This document shows, in pieces, positions 1 to 11,758 of a DNA stretch of 64,000 nt (its first letter is position 1; each line of letters opens with the position of its first letter). The notes beneath the pieces are model-generated. The model worked only from the letters and a program-made list of their open reading frames with translations, ran no database searches and was not told where the DNA came from. The stretch lies in NCBI GenBank assembly GCA_035772405.1, contig JAYKKM010000437.1:10020001-10084000 (forward strand). Direction: 5' to 3'. Source of the stretch: Chrysogorgia sp. JL179-B06 (lineage: Eukaryota > Cnidaria > Anthozoa > Scleralcyonacea > Chrysogorgiidae). The position numbers were made by a program, and so were the translations under genes.

Positions 1-282
1 TTATACTAAGGTTTCAGGGAAAAGAACAGGAAATAAATGTGGATCAGGAAATGCTACTCCTGAAGTTCTTACTGTTCAACGCTTATATTTTTATATTTTT
101 ATTTTATTTTATAAGCTTTGCCACATCTAGACTAGAGAACAAATATTTACACAATAACATATACAAGACAATGGCAGGGTGTCCGCAACAGCTTTGGCCA
201 ATTACTGCGGTCCCTATGTAAACTAAACTACACAGCTTATATATAGTTACAGATAATTACAATATACCAATACAGATACAAA

Positions 283-1085
283 CTAGAAACAACATGAAAG
301 TGGTTTTGTTAAGTCACGTGCCTGGTTGCATTTAAGGCAAATTATTTTCCAGGAGCGAGGGTCATCTAAATTGTAATTGTTTTCTAGAGCATAATGATAG
401 TAATTGAGCAGTGAATTTTTAAAGGTTGTTAGAGTGATATATTTACTGATAATAGATTTTGATAGTACATTCCAGATCCTTGTTGTCCTAATAGTATAAG
501 ATTTTTGATATGTCAGAGTGTTGGATTTCTTAATTTTGAATTGAAGGCAGGGGATCCACTGATCTTGTAATTTTGTTGTGAATTTGATGTTCTGGAAGTA
601 CTGAGTTAGACAGATTGATGATGCCACAATTTGCTTTAAAAAAGAACAGCATGTCGAGATATTCGTGCCAATAACTTAATGGTAGGATATTTAGGACGGC
701 AAGCCTTTGATTGTAATTGGAATCACAAAGAAAAGGTAGATCCAAAATATATTTGGATGCGCGTCTTTGCACGCGTTCCATGCGTGAGATGAGGTCGACA
801 GACTGCGGAGACCCAGTTGAGAACGGACGAGACTTAGATATAGAGTTCGACGTGCTGATGAGTTTTATATTTCTAGTTGATCTACGAACATATCCTAGCA
901 ATTTGTTGGCTCGGGAACACTGTTCAAGAACTTGCTTAGACCAGGTCAAATTATGCGAAGTCCATACGCCAAGATCACGTTCACAGTCCGAACTTTCTAA
1001 GACGGTGTTTTGTAGTGTGTAAGGGTATTGGATCTTATTGTGTTTCCTAGTAATTTGTAGAGTTTTACATTTAGATATATTGAGT
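283..1085 (-). pseudogene. Retrotransposon A RT C-terminal tail
   Basis: Minus-strand reading gives a connection/thumb-like region (LNISKCKTLQITRK, DLGVW, KLLGYVRRS), then MERVQRRASKYILDLPF and LLPLSYWHEYLDMLFFFKAN. After a frameshift near 560-600 it continues to a terminal stretch containing WKIICLKCN and a stop at 283. This is the usual C-terminus of CR1/L2-type ORF2 proteins and belongs to the same copy as the sequence at 2620-5325. The 3' UTR would lie in 1-282, where I see no tail repeat. Confidence 0.65.
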
Positions 1086-2620
1086 AGAAGACCGGAATTA
1101 TTTATTTATTTATTTTATTTATTTAAAAATCTTTATACACGGTAACCGCATCAATCCAAAAAGGATTGTTTTTCATGGGGCCGTGTTAACTTACATGTAA
1201 TTAATATATGATAAAAATATTAGATATAAAATACATGTACATGTCTTAAAATTTGCTACATTATTTACAATTAAAATTAATTATTTAAAAAGCTAAAAGT
1301 TTCAATATGTGTAAACAAATTTTAAGGTAGGGTATTCCACATTATGGCACCTCTATACCCAAATGTTCTTTTTAGGGCATTAGTATTTGGTTTTTGGTAA
1401 ATATAACTTATTATTATTACTCCTTAAGTCGTAACAATCACGATCCGACAATTTAACTAAGTGACTTAAATTTGAACTTCCACTCACGCACTTATCTACC
1501 AATGATAGCAGCTGTTCGTCTCTCCTACACTGAAGAGTAACCCAACCTAATTTGGTTAGGGTTTCTGTCGCAGACGAGTAATAACTGTCACCAGTGATTA
1601 CTCGACCTGCTTTGTTTTGTAACTTTTGAAGACGTTCTTTTAACTCATTTGAACAATTGTCCCAAACAAGGGAGCAATAGTCAAAATGGGGAAGCACTAA
1701 CGCTTTATATAGTCTTTCTAGACTTTCTTTACTAATAAAATTCTTGGCTCTGCGCAAAACTCCTATTGCCTTAGATATTTTCTTTAAAACATGATCAATA
1801 TGGTTTTTCCAGGTAATTTTCTCGTCAATAAAAACACCAAGAGTTTTGGTGTTATCTACTCGTTTAATTGTTTCGTTATTTATAACAACATGTGGGTCAC
1901 TTTTGATTCGCGAAAGTCGTTGCCTGGAACCAATGATCATATATTCGGTTTTTTTGATGTTTAATGAAAGTTTATTTGCTAACAGCCAGTCGTGTAGATA
2001 ATCTAGTTCTTGGTTTAGCTTTACTTCGATGTCACATTCTGAAGTACCGGTTACTGTAATATTTGTATCATCAGGAAATAAAGCTGGAGTGGAGTTCCTC
2101 AAACAATTCGGTAGATCATTTATATAGATTAAACATAACAATGGACCCAAATTTGACCCCTGAGGCACACCAGTCTTCATATATTTCTTAGAAGACAGTT
2201 TACTTCCCACCTTACAGACTTGACCACGTTTACTTAGATACGAAGTGAACCATTGTAACTCGATGCCTTTAATACCGTACAACTCTAATTTTTTTATAAG
2301 AATGTTGTGGTCGACGGTATCAAAAGCTTTTTTTAAATCAAGAAATAAGACACCATTGATCAGACCACTATCAATATTAACCAACCAAGTGTCTGTTGTA
2401 TTTAATAATGACGTGGCAGTAGAGTGACCTCTACGAAACCCTGATTGGCAATGTGCCAGAACATCATTCTGCATCAGGTATGAATTTACCTGTAGTTGAT
2501 TACAGACCAGTTTCTCAAATAATTTAGAAACAACTGATATAACTGAGATTGGACGATAATTGCTGCAATCTTCTTTGTCACCGGATTTGAAAATCGGTGA
2601 GATTCGTGCTTGTTTCAAAT
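1086..2620 (-). mobile_element. 5'-truncated non-LTR retrotransposon B inserted in element A
   Basis: A 412-residue frame (1380-2618) encodes an RT of a different subfamily: KQARISPIFKSGD, NYRPISVISVVSKLFE, HCQSGFRRGHST, FLDLKKAFDTVDH, TGVPQGSNLGPLL, then a C-terminal region with LPHFDYCSLVWDN. The catalytic box is FPDD instead of (F/Y)ADD, an Ala-to-Pro change expected to inactivate it. The element lacks endonuclease and starts inside RT, as 5'-truncated insertions do. Its 3' end, near 1100-1125, carries an (ATTT)n run that reads as an AAAT-type tail on the element strand. It splits element A. Confidence 0.7.
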
Positions 2621-3899
2621 CATCTAGATGAAGATCTAAATTAGATGAACAAGTTTCGAAATTTGTCAGGTCTGCTGCGTCCGCTGGAGTGTTGATTACC
2701 TTAAAGTGCCTATATCACTTGTGGGATCTTTACATATTTATAGTAATTGGAACATTCTAAGAAGATTTGTACTATATCTTCTCAGGCGAAAATTTCATCT
2801 TCATGGACTTTTTTGCAGTTAAAGTTACCGGATATTACATCAAAGGAGGAATTGCAAATCAGTTTTCTTTTGTTTCTTGCTTCAAAAATTCCTCCTTTGA
2901 TGTCATATCCGGTAACTTTAACTGCAAAAAAGTCCATGAAGATGAAATTTTCGCCTGAGAAGATATATTACAAATCTTCTTAGAATGTTCCAATTACTAC
3001 AAATATGTAAAGATCCCACAAGTGATATAGGCACTTTAAAGATTTTAGTGTCGTCGGCGTAGGTTGCAATGGTAGAATTGTTAATAGAGGAAGGCATGCA
3101 GGTCGTTTTCATACAGTAGAAACAGCAGCGGTCCAAGAATGGAACCTTGTGGTACTCCTGAAGTTACTGGAAGAGATGTTGATGTTGCGCCAAGAACGGT
3201 AGTTTGTTGGCGACGGTATTGCAGATAAGAGCAGAACCATTTGAAAATATTACCTCCAATCCCAAAGTCACGAAGTCGAAGTAGAAGACGTTTGTGGCTA
3301 ACCTTATCAAAGGCCTTTGACATATCCAAATAAATTAGGACGATTTTGTCGAAAACTTCGATAAGTTGAGTAACACAATTTTTTCCGGGGAAGAAGCCAT
3401 GTTGACAAGAGGAGATTTGATTGAAAACCTGATCTTTAATGTTGTTAAATACACAGCGCTCCAGTACTTTTGAAACCAGTGAAAGTAGAGATATAGGTCT
3501 ATAGTTTTCTGCGAAATCTTTGTTTCCTTTTTTATGAATTGGTACAACATTTGCGAGTTTCCAGTCCTGTGGTAATTTGCCAATTCGTAGAGATTTATTG
3601 AATAGAGCACAGAGTGACGGAGCTATTTGAGAAGCAGTTTCTGTTAGTAAACGTGCAGGAATACCGTCAGGACCATGCGCTTTATCATTGTTGAGATTTT
3701 TTAATACAGCAGTAACAGTTTCTGGTGTTAAAGTGACATCTTCCAGCAGAGAATTTGGTGAATGAAATTGGTGAATGGACATCGGTAAACGACTCTGTGG
3801 TTTCTGCAGGATCAGTAGTGAAGATGGATGTGAAGTAATTATTGAAGAGAGTTGCGATATCTGTGGGATTTTCTGAATATGACCTGGTGCTTTCATCAA
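2620..3899 (-). pseudogene. Retrotransposon A reverse transcriptase core (broken)
   Basis: The RT palm and fingers are readable: GPDGIPARLL, LPQDWKLANVVPIHKKG, NYRPISLLSLVSKVLE, HGFFPGKNC, IYLDMSKAFDKVSH, SGVPQGSILGPLLF. After a frameshift near 3100 comes the active-site TYADDTK. The MITE at 2701-3039 lies just after the YADD motif; beyond it the RT frame continues for about 27 codons until retroelement B interrupts it. An insertion, frameshifts and a second retroelement make this non-functional. Confidence 0.75.
2701..3039. mobile_element. Foldback MITE with TTAA target duplication
   Basis: Two long near-perfect inverted arms (2705-2855 and about 2890-3035) surround a ~35-bp spacer. Termini read TTAA-AGTGCC and GGCACT-TTAA. 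Removing the insert and one TTAA restores the reading frame of the host RT across the site, which supports TTAA as the target duplication. TTAA duplications are typical of piggyBac-related and some other cut-and-paste families. There is no coding capacity. Confidence 0.8.
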
Positions 3900-5325
3900 T
3901 CTTCATTGAGATCTTTTCAGGAATGTTACAAACCTTGGATTTTAGTTTAAATAATGACCAGAAACGCTTTGGATTATTTCTATGATCAGCACAGACAGAG
4001 TTAATGTACTTGGAGCGGCTCTCAGTCAGCATTCGCTTGATTTTGGTTCTTAAATTTTTAAACTTCTCTTTTAGATTATCATTGGATGTACGAGATTTCT
4101 TTAGCTTCAGTCTTATGGTGTTTTTCTTTTTAATATCGTGTAGTATGGCGCTGGTAATCCAGGGAATGTAGTTACGACCACGTAACGTTTTAGTTGGGAT
4201 ATGATCAGAAACTGCAGCTAAGAAAGCTTCCTTCCAACTGTGTATTTTGGGTAAACTTTTAGGATGTACAAGTAGGTCGAACACGATTATACTATGATCA
4301 GTGAAAATCTCTGCATCTGCAGGAGACAAGACGTCGGATATTTTCACTAGCTCAGGAATGTTGGTAAGGACGAGATCGAGTACGTTGTCTCCTCTAGTAG
4401 GTGTGTTATTAAGTTGAACCAGAAAATGATCATTTAGTATTTCTAAGAAAGAATTCTCGTTGACGCCTGTTGTTTGTTCCGGCGAAATCCAGGAAGCGCG
4501 TGGCATATTAAAATCGCCTGCAAGCACAATGTTTGAGTGGCGTGTGCAAACATTACAAAGAAAGTCGTTGAAAATATCTATCCAGTTTTGATCTGCGTTC
4601 GGTGGACGATAACAGGAACAAAACAACAAATGCATGTTTGAAGCGGTTGTAATTTCAGTCATGGCGATTTCTAGGTCGTAATTATGTTGAACTTCTTGCA
4701 CAGATTTAAATGAAGCGGTCTTTACAGCTAACAGTACTCCACCACCACGAGTTTTACGATCGTTCCTGAAAATAGTGTATCCCGAGTGTAGAATTTCAGA
4801 GTTGTCGATATCTTTATTAAGCCAAGTTTCGTTAACACAAACAATATCACTCTCTTCGGAGTACACCAAGTTCTGAAAACGTTCCATATTACTATCTGTT
4901 TCTTTGTTGATTTTTAATTTATGTAAGCTCAATAAACTCCGAGAATTTAGTGTAAGACACTTTACTGTCCGAGGATTTTCCCGAGTAGGTTTTGAACTGG
5001 TAGTCGCTAAAGGTCCAGGATAAGTTTGTATATCACCCGATAAACTTGTAAGGATGACTGAATAGTATGCGTAGATGAAGAAACGGCATCCAAGAACAAG
5101 TTTTGATGAGTTCGCCAACGGTCGTTGCTTGGCCGTTTTCCGACGAGCGTAACTGTCAAACAACATTTTGACTGTAGAAATTTCAGTACTCACGTATAAC
5201 AGCTCATGGTTGCACGAACTTGTCAATATACGTCTTTTGTAGTGGTATAATCCCTGACACAGCACATAGATGTAAAGAAAAAGTAACATCTTTCGCGAGC
5301 CTAAAAATTGACGACTAACCGCCAT
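3685..5325 (-). pseudogene. Retrotransposon A endonuclease-domain ORF (5' part of ORF2)
   Basis: A 546-residue open frame. The first ~100 residues are hydrophobic and end in GDIQTYPGP, a degenerate match to the 2A-like GDxExNPGP motif known from some non-LTR elements. It is followed by an exonuclease/endonuclease/phosphatase (EEP) domain: NSRSL, then NETWL (catalytic Glu), a GGGVLLAV strand, CYRPP, AGDFNMP, LDLVLTN and TDHS. The C-terminal part is the EN-RT linker and then shifts frame before the RT. The nicking domain would cut target DNA for target-primed reverse transcription. The frameshift near 3700 separates it from RT, so this copy cannot make a full ORF2. Confidence 0.75.
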
Positions 5326-6451
5326 GATGGCGCGAGCACATCGAGCATTATCGGCGGAAGTCGAAGGTAAATGTCAGAAATATTCTCGCATCGGAGCGTT
5401 AACCATGGTACCGTTTGGCCAGGAACTCTCGATGGAAAACGTAAAGAAAGCATGCACAATGCATTTTAATGTCTCGAAGGACATGGATTGTGATTTATTA
5501 GCTGGGGAAAGAGGGCCATCCTTCACCGATATCAACCAAATTACAAATTGGAAGCAACTCCACGTGCGATTTGTTGAAAAAAACCACAAAGAAATTGTAA
5601 GCGTCGATGATCGTATCGAAGCCTGAAGTGGTAGGTCCATCCTCATCTTACACATCTCCCTTGAAAAGCTGGGGGGAAATGGCCCCAATACGCCCTTCGT
5701 CATCATGCAAATCAAAAATGCCTGCGTCAGTGCCGCTGAGTGCCATGATGAATTTGGGAAAATTCATTCCGCCAAAGCTGAGTATAGGGGCCTGCTGACA
5801 TTGAAGCTTGAAGATTTTTCGATGGAGGAAAAAAAATAGCTTGATCCGTTTGATGTGCCGTTATCTCTGAGCAGAGAGAAGTTTGCAAGCGGGGGTTTCA
5901 GAGATGCATTTGAGTGCACTGCATTATCTGGCCTCAAAGGGAAATTCGTCTTGAAGAAGTATAAAGAAGAGAAAGTTCAAAGTATTATCAGCAATTTTGG
6001 ATCACTGGAAATTCATACCAGGCATTTCACGAAATGTTTGATCAATGAAATCACCCCAGATTTTGGTGCTTCGCTCCTTTGCAACAAGCTTTATTATGGT
6101 AAACTTAATGAGCAGTGCATAACCATTGAACTGTACCTTGATGTCAATTTTTGTAAATACATCAACAACACTGGTGAAATTATTGTTTCTGATGGTAGTG
6201 ATTTGGCGTCAAAAGCTGAAATGTTCACTCATTACACGTACGTTAAGAAGGGGAAGCGACTCATGGTTCTCGATATCCAAGGAGCTGGCTATTCACTATG
6301 TGATCCTGAGATTGCAAGTGCAGAGTTCACTGATGACAATGACAACATTTTCTTCTGCAATGGCAACCTGTCACACGATGCCATTGATGCCTTTGTTTCA
6401 CAACATGTTTGCAACAAGTTCTGCAAACTCCTTCTCTTACATGAAAAGTGA
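5324..6451 (+). pseudogene. Alpha-kinase (eEF2K/MHCK-like) gene, probably degenerate
   Basis: The 3' frame (5855-6451) encodes an alpha-kinase fold: the Lys-containing strand GKFVLKKY, KRLMVLDIQGAGYSLCDPEIA (metal and substrate loop) and a C-terminal FCNGNLSHDAI...FVSQHVCNKFCKLLLL that matches the zinc-binding end of the family. An upstream 100-residue frame starting ATGATGGCG at 5324 may be its N-terminal part, and the intervening 5627-5850 carries stops in the relevant frames. Either introns are hidden here or this is a broken copy; I favour a broken copy because no clear GT/AG junctions are seen. Alpha-kinases phosphorylate Ser/Thr in alpha-helical contexts. Confidence 0.6.
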
Positions 6452-6932
6452 GGTGACATTTGTCTCATAATGATGTACTGTTATTAAACATTGCCTTTTT
6501 GTGCAAATGTCCAAAATACTCACTGTTCAAATGTTATGTTTACAGTTCAGCAAAGGCTAATACATTAACTTTTATGCCGACTTTTAAATCAACAAAAGTA
6601 GAAATCTTATATTTTTTAATAAAATAGTCAATTGATTGTGAGATTCCAGTCTCGTTAGTTAATGTATAGGGTGTTGCTCTCCAGGTAATTTCACCATTGG
6701 ACAAGAAGTGAATTGTCCAACTGCGGCAGAATTCAAACTTTAAATTTTCTAGGTCAGTGCAAAAAATTTAGCTACAATATGTGGTCTGCCAAGTCTAATC
6801 GATTAGCAAATTATATTTAGGAACCCAGTTCTAGCTCCTTTATGGGTTCAATTCCCATGATAGCCAGGCAAATTTCTGCTTGCTCCATGAGGATATTACT
6901 TAGAGAGGGTCATATATTGATATTAATCTGAG
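6452..6932. other. Intergenic stretch with tRNA-like B-box
   Basis: No gene seen. At about 6850-6866 the text GGGTTCAATTCCC resembles a tRNA T-arm (Pol III B box) within a short stem. It may be a decayed tRNA-derived SINE; no complete cloverleaf could be drawn. Confidence 0.3.
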
Positions 6933-9215
6933 TTACATAACTCTTGTTAAATCAATATTCGCTTTCAAATACAGGTATGCATTAACTGCTTCTGCTGGTT
7001 CTATAGCGTCAACATTGGGAATGTGACGCTCACATTCATGTCGGAAATTCTTTGTTAGATAGTCATCAGTTTCTTCTAAAACATTCGAAAGCTCTGCAAC
7101 CTGTTTAAGTTGTTCCTCTGTAACAGATAGACCATGTTTTTCACCACCATATTTCTCTGGAAAACTGTAGATGTGTTCTGGAACACCCACTGGTAGTTCT
7201 TTGTCCCTTTGATACCGAGTTCGATGGTTATTCCAAATTGATGTTTGAAATGTATCCAATTGTTTTTGTAGCACAGGAATATAAACAAAAGCCAACATAT
7301 TCCTAAAAGGCAGAATAAATATTTTAGTATATTTCTTACACTTCAATAAACACAGGGATAAAAATAGGTGCTGGCTATTACCAGTAGTTTTAGGACTGGT
7401 AAATCAAAAATATAACAAAGTGTTTTACTGATCACATAAGCAACTAGCAAGATTGATTTCATTTATAATTTAAAGGTGACGAATGATATGGATGTACTAT
7501 CTAAATGTTGCTATCAATTGCATAGCTTACAGTACCTGTGACTGGCATCATCACGGTCATATTGTCCGTCTTCTACAAGACTATTTAGTTGTTGCTTGAA
7601 ATATTTCTCCATCCTTTCCAAGAGCTCCCTCCACCATCTCTCTATCTTGTTTTGTGTGGAAGGGCCGTACATCACACTATCGGTAGCATCTGCCAAATCT
7701 CCATGCTGACTTCTGAGGTAAGAATGCATTGTTGCTAAAATGGTTGTCTCTGTGCCCTTGTCAACTCTGATCCGACAAGGCAAAACTAAGTAATAAAAGA
7801 TTAATACTACTTTAACAGGAATGGCTCCCCTGTTTCATTTAATAGTTGAAACAATTTCCTTTGTATATAGGAATGTATTGTAATTTACTGTATAATCCCA
7901 CAAAGAAAAATAAGGTTGGATTAAGTGACATGTATTGCTCCCCATTTTATCTTTCAAAACTAGTGCAAAATACAGATATTACATTGTGAATCTTATCAAC
8001 ATTATATAAAACTGCTACAATCTCCATTCTGATTGGTTAAAAACATACAGACAATTATCGATGTCTTGCCACCTACAAGACATCAAAAATTGTCTGTTGG
8101 TGATGTAATGACAAATTTGTTTACACGGAAATGTGTCTTTGCATGACTTTGCTACAAAACTCCACTAAAGGCTTCTGCATAACAAAACGATATTGGACTT
8201 GGCTTTTGCATGTAAAGAATCATCAAGGTCAATGTTATTTGGTAATTCTTGATATCATGCTACTAAAGCCTTATCCAATAATTGTCAATCTTGCCAAGAG
8301 TACTCACATAAGATGTAAGTAGGGTATATTACTTAGAAAAGCAAAGTCCTCGAAGAAGAGAAACTTGGTCATGCACATGTACAACTTAGTCCAGTTTGCT
8401 TTGGAGAGATATTATGGAATTGATATGCCATTTTTGTATTATTTCAAATTGGATATTTATTTATACATTGCCACATGCTTTTAGCAATAGCTTTCTCCTG
8501 GAATCCCTAGGGGTGGAGTGGGGTAGGCACAGCACCACAGCTATTAAAAATTGATTAATTTGCTTACCTTTACTGGAAATCAAGTACTCTAAGTCAAAAC
8601 GACCAATAACTTTTGGTTCACTATTAGTGGTCCAAATTCTTAAAAACATTATTTTGCCACTGTAGGTATCTTGGCCACCATATACGCATAAAGGGAATGT
8701 GGAGTTCTGATATCCACACATCTTGTCATGACCATCAAGTGACCTTGTGTAGTATAGTCTGAACCCTACAAAGACATTTTCTATTTTTAGGTTACAAAGA
8801 TAACTACCAGATTATTAAAAAAATAAAATACTTTATTTAAAGTCTATTATTTTTATACCTTTGATATAAATCGTTTTGCTCGAATTGGTCCTTTTGGTTG
8901 CCCAACTCCTCCTCTTTCTTCAAGTCTTGAAGAGTCAACGTCCTCCATCGTTGCATAAACAAGATTCCTCGGTACCATAAGGCCGTGTACTTCCCGTAGC
9001 TTTTTGTGCAGAGCACGATAACCCAGCAATCATCCAGCACCATCCATTTCCTTACGTACAGCCTCTTCAACACTGTCCAAATTGGTATTGTAGTCTATGT
9101 ATGAGAAATGCCAAAGTGTTTCAATCGACGGCAAAGTGTTCGCAGACTCCAGGCATACAATGGATACTTTTCTTCTACAAAATCTAAAATTTCTTTTCTT
9201 TGTAAATTATTCCCA
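6933..9215 (-). pseudogene. Spliced integrase-core-domain gene, 5'-truncated and broken
   Basis: Four minus-strand exons with consensus junctions: about 9215-8859 (donor at 8858/8857), 8765-8568 (donor GTAAGC), 7785-7536 (donor GTACTG), 7302-6933 (stop). The product is a retroviral-type integrase-core protein of the kind found as single-copy genes in cnidarians and fish. The DDE residues lie in LDGHDK (exon 2), RVDKGTE (exon 3) and NKIERWWREL (exon 3); exon 4 contains WNNHRTRYQRDKELPVG. Damage: an in-frame TGA at 9030-9032, a frameshift near 9095-9105, and loss of upstream sequence where the minisatellite begins at about 9233. Originally it was probably a domesticated transposase/integrase of unknown role. 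Confidence 0.7.
7786..8567. other. Intron of integrase-core gene
   Basis: Lies between the acceptor at 7786 and the donor at 8567 of the minus-strand gene. AT-rich, with no other coding sequence supported. The short plus-strand ORF at 8131-8322 shows no recognisable domain. Confidence 0.5.
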
Positions 9216-9239
9216 ACATATTGTTGTAAGTCGTCACGT

Positions 9240-11757
9240 TTAATCGTAACCTAGTAATCTATGTAACCCTGTAATCCATGTAACCCTGTAATCTATGTAA
9301 CCTAGTAATCTATGTAACCTAGTAATCCATGTAACCTAGTAATCCATGTAACCTAGTAATCCATGTAACCTAGTAATCCATGTAACCTAGTAATCCATGT
9401 AACCCTGTAATCCATGTAACCCTGTAATCCATGTAACCCTGTAATCCATGTAACCTAGTAATCCATGTAACCCTGTAATCCATGTAACCCTGTAATCCAT
9501 GTAACCCTGTAATCCATGTAACCCTGTAATCCATGCAACCCTGTAATCCATGTAATCCATGTAACCCTGTAATCCATGTAACCCTGTAATCCATGCAACC
9601 CTGTAATCCATGTAACCCTGTAATCCATGTAACCCTGTAATCCATGTAACCCTGTAATCCATGTAACCTAGTAATCTATGTAACCTAGTAATCTATGTAA
9701 CCTAGTAATCCATGTAACCTAGTAATCCATGTAACCTAGTAATCCATGTAACCTAGTAATCCATGTAACCCTGTAATCCATGTAACCCTGTAATCCATGT
9801 AACCCTGTAATCCATGTAACCTAGTAATCCATGTAACCCTGTAATCCATGTAACCCTGTAATCCATGTAACCCTGTAATCCATGTAACCCTGTAATCCAT
9901 GTAACCCTGTAATCCATGTAACCCTGTAATCCATGTAACCCTGTAATCCATGTAACCTAGTGATCCATGTAACCCTGTGATCCATGTAACCCTGTAATCC
10001 ATGTAACCTAGTAATCCTTGTAACCCTGTAATCCATGTAACCCTGTAATCCATGTAACCTAGTAATCCTTGTAACCCTGTAATCCATGCAACCCTGCAAT
10101 CCATGTAATCCATGTAACCCTGTAATCCATGTAATCCTGTAATCCATGTAACCTAGTAATCCATGTAACCTAGTAATCCATGTAACCATGTAATCCATGT
10201 AACCCTGTAATCCATGTAACCCTGTAATCCATGTAACCCTGTAATCCATGTAACCTAGTAATCCTTGTAACCCTGTAATCCATGTAACCTAGTAATCCTT
10301 GTAACCCTGTAATCCATGTAACCCTGTAATCCATGTAACCCTGTAATCCATGAAACCTAGTAATCCTTGTTACCCTGTAATCCATGATGTAACCCTGTAA
10401 TCCATGTAACGCTGTAACTCTTGTAACCCTGTAATCCATGTAACCCTGTAATCCATGTAACCCTGTAGTAATCCATGTAACCCTGTAATCCATGCAACCT
10501 AGTAATCCATGTAACCCTGCAATCCATGTAACCCTGTAATCCATGTAACCCTGTAATCCATGTAACCCTGTAATCCATGTAACCCTGTAATCCATGTAAC
10601 CTAGTAATCCATGTAACCCTGTAATCCATGTAACCCTGTAATCCATGTAACCTAGATTACTACCTTGTAACCCTGTAATCCATGTAACCTTGTAATCCAT
10701 GTAACCTTGTAATCCATGTAATCCTGTAATCCATGTAACCCTGTAATCCTTGTAACCCTGTAATCCATGTAATCTTGTAATCCATGTAACACTGTAATCC
10801 TTGTAACCTAGTAATCCATGTAATCTAGTAATCCATGTAACCTGCAATACATGTAACCCTGTAATTCTTGTAATCTAGTAATCCTTGTAATCTAGTAATC
10901 CATGTAATCCTGTAATCCTTGTAACCCTGTAATCCTTGTAACCTAGTAATCCCTGTCATGCATGTAACCCTGTAATTCTTGTAATCTAGTAATCCATGTA
11001 ATCCTGTAATCCTTGTAACCCTGTAATCCTTGTAACCTAGTAATCCCTGTAATCCATGTAACCCTGTAATCCATGTAACCCTGTAATCCTTGTAATCTAG
11101 TAATCCATGTGATCCTGTAATTCTTGTAATCTAGTAATCCTTGTAATCTAGTAATCCTTGTAACCTAGTAATCCTTGTAACCCTGTAATCTTTGTTACCT
11201 AGTAATCCATGTAACCTAGTAATCCATGTAACCCTGTAATTATTGTAATCTAGTAATCCTTGTAATCTAGTAATCCATGTAATCCTGTAATCCATGTAAC
11301 CCTGTAATTCTTGTAATCTAGTAATCCTTGTAATCTAGTAATACTTGTAACCCTGTAATCCATGTAACCTAGTAATCCTTGTAACCCTGTAATCCATATA
11401 ACCCTGTAATCCATGTAACCTAGTAATCCTTGTAACCCTGTAATCCATATGACCCTGTAATCCATGTAACCCTATAATCCTTGTAATCCTTGTAACCCTA
11501 GAATTCTTGTAACCATGTAATCCTTGTAACCCTGTAATCCATGTAACCCTGTAATCCATATAACCTAGTAATCCATGTAATCCTGTAATCCATGTAACCC
11601 TGTAATTCTTGTAGTCTAGTAATCCTTGTAATCTAGTAATCCTTGTAACCTAGTAATCGTTGTAATCCTGTAATATTTGTAATCTAGTAATCCTTGTAAG
11701 CTAGTAATTCTTGTAACCCTGTAGTCCATGTAACCTAGTAATCTTTGTAACCCTGTA
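9240..11757. repeat. 17-bp minisatellite array, GTAATCCATGTAACCCT type
   Basis: About 2.5 kb of tandem 17-mers alternating GTAATCC(A/T)TGTAACCCT and GTAATCC(A/T)TGTAACCTA, increasingly variable towards 11757. Because 17 is not a multiple of 3 and the unit lacks stops in some frames, it makes long spurious minus-strand ORFs with a 17-residue repeat. The array is the integration site of the viral element: it stops at 11757-11758 and resumes at 45258. The start edge (about 9233-9268) is found again, inverted, at 53870-53905. Confidence 0.95.
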
Positions 11758-11758
11758 A

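Larger units (their letters stand above)
230..5325 (-). mobile_element. CR1/L2-like non-LTR retrotransposon A, interrupted
   Basis: One minus-strand element reads, from high to low coordinates, through an endonuclease (about 5050-3900), reverse transcriptase (about 3900-2620) and a C-terminal RT tail (1085-283). It is cut twice: by a foldback MITE at 2701-3039 and by a second retrotransposon at about 1086-2620. The coding sense resumes on both sides of each insert: the RT text TYADDTKIF stops at the MITE and continues directly after it, and residues following the RT core reappear at 1085. Several frameshifts are present, so the copy is dead. Assignment to CR1/L2 rather than another EN-RT clade rests on domain order and motif style only. 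Confidence 0.75.

Noticed and set aside
6840..6870. Complete tRNA gene
   Set aside because: Only the T-arm-like segment fits; no D or anticodon arm could be paired.
9370..11559. Long minus-strand ORFs with a 17-residue repeat (MDYRVTWITGLHG...)
   Set aside because: They arise from a stop-free 17-bp minisatellite unit; frames merge and break with unit changes and no start or conserved boundary exists.
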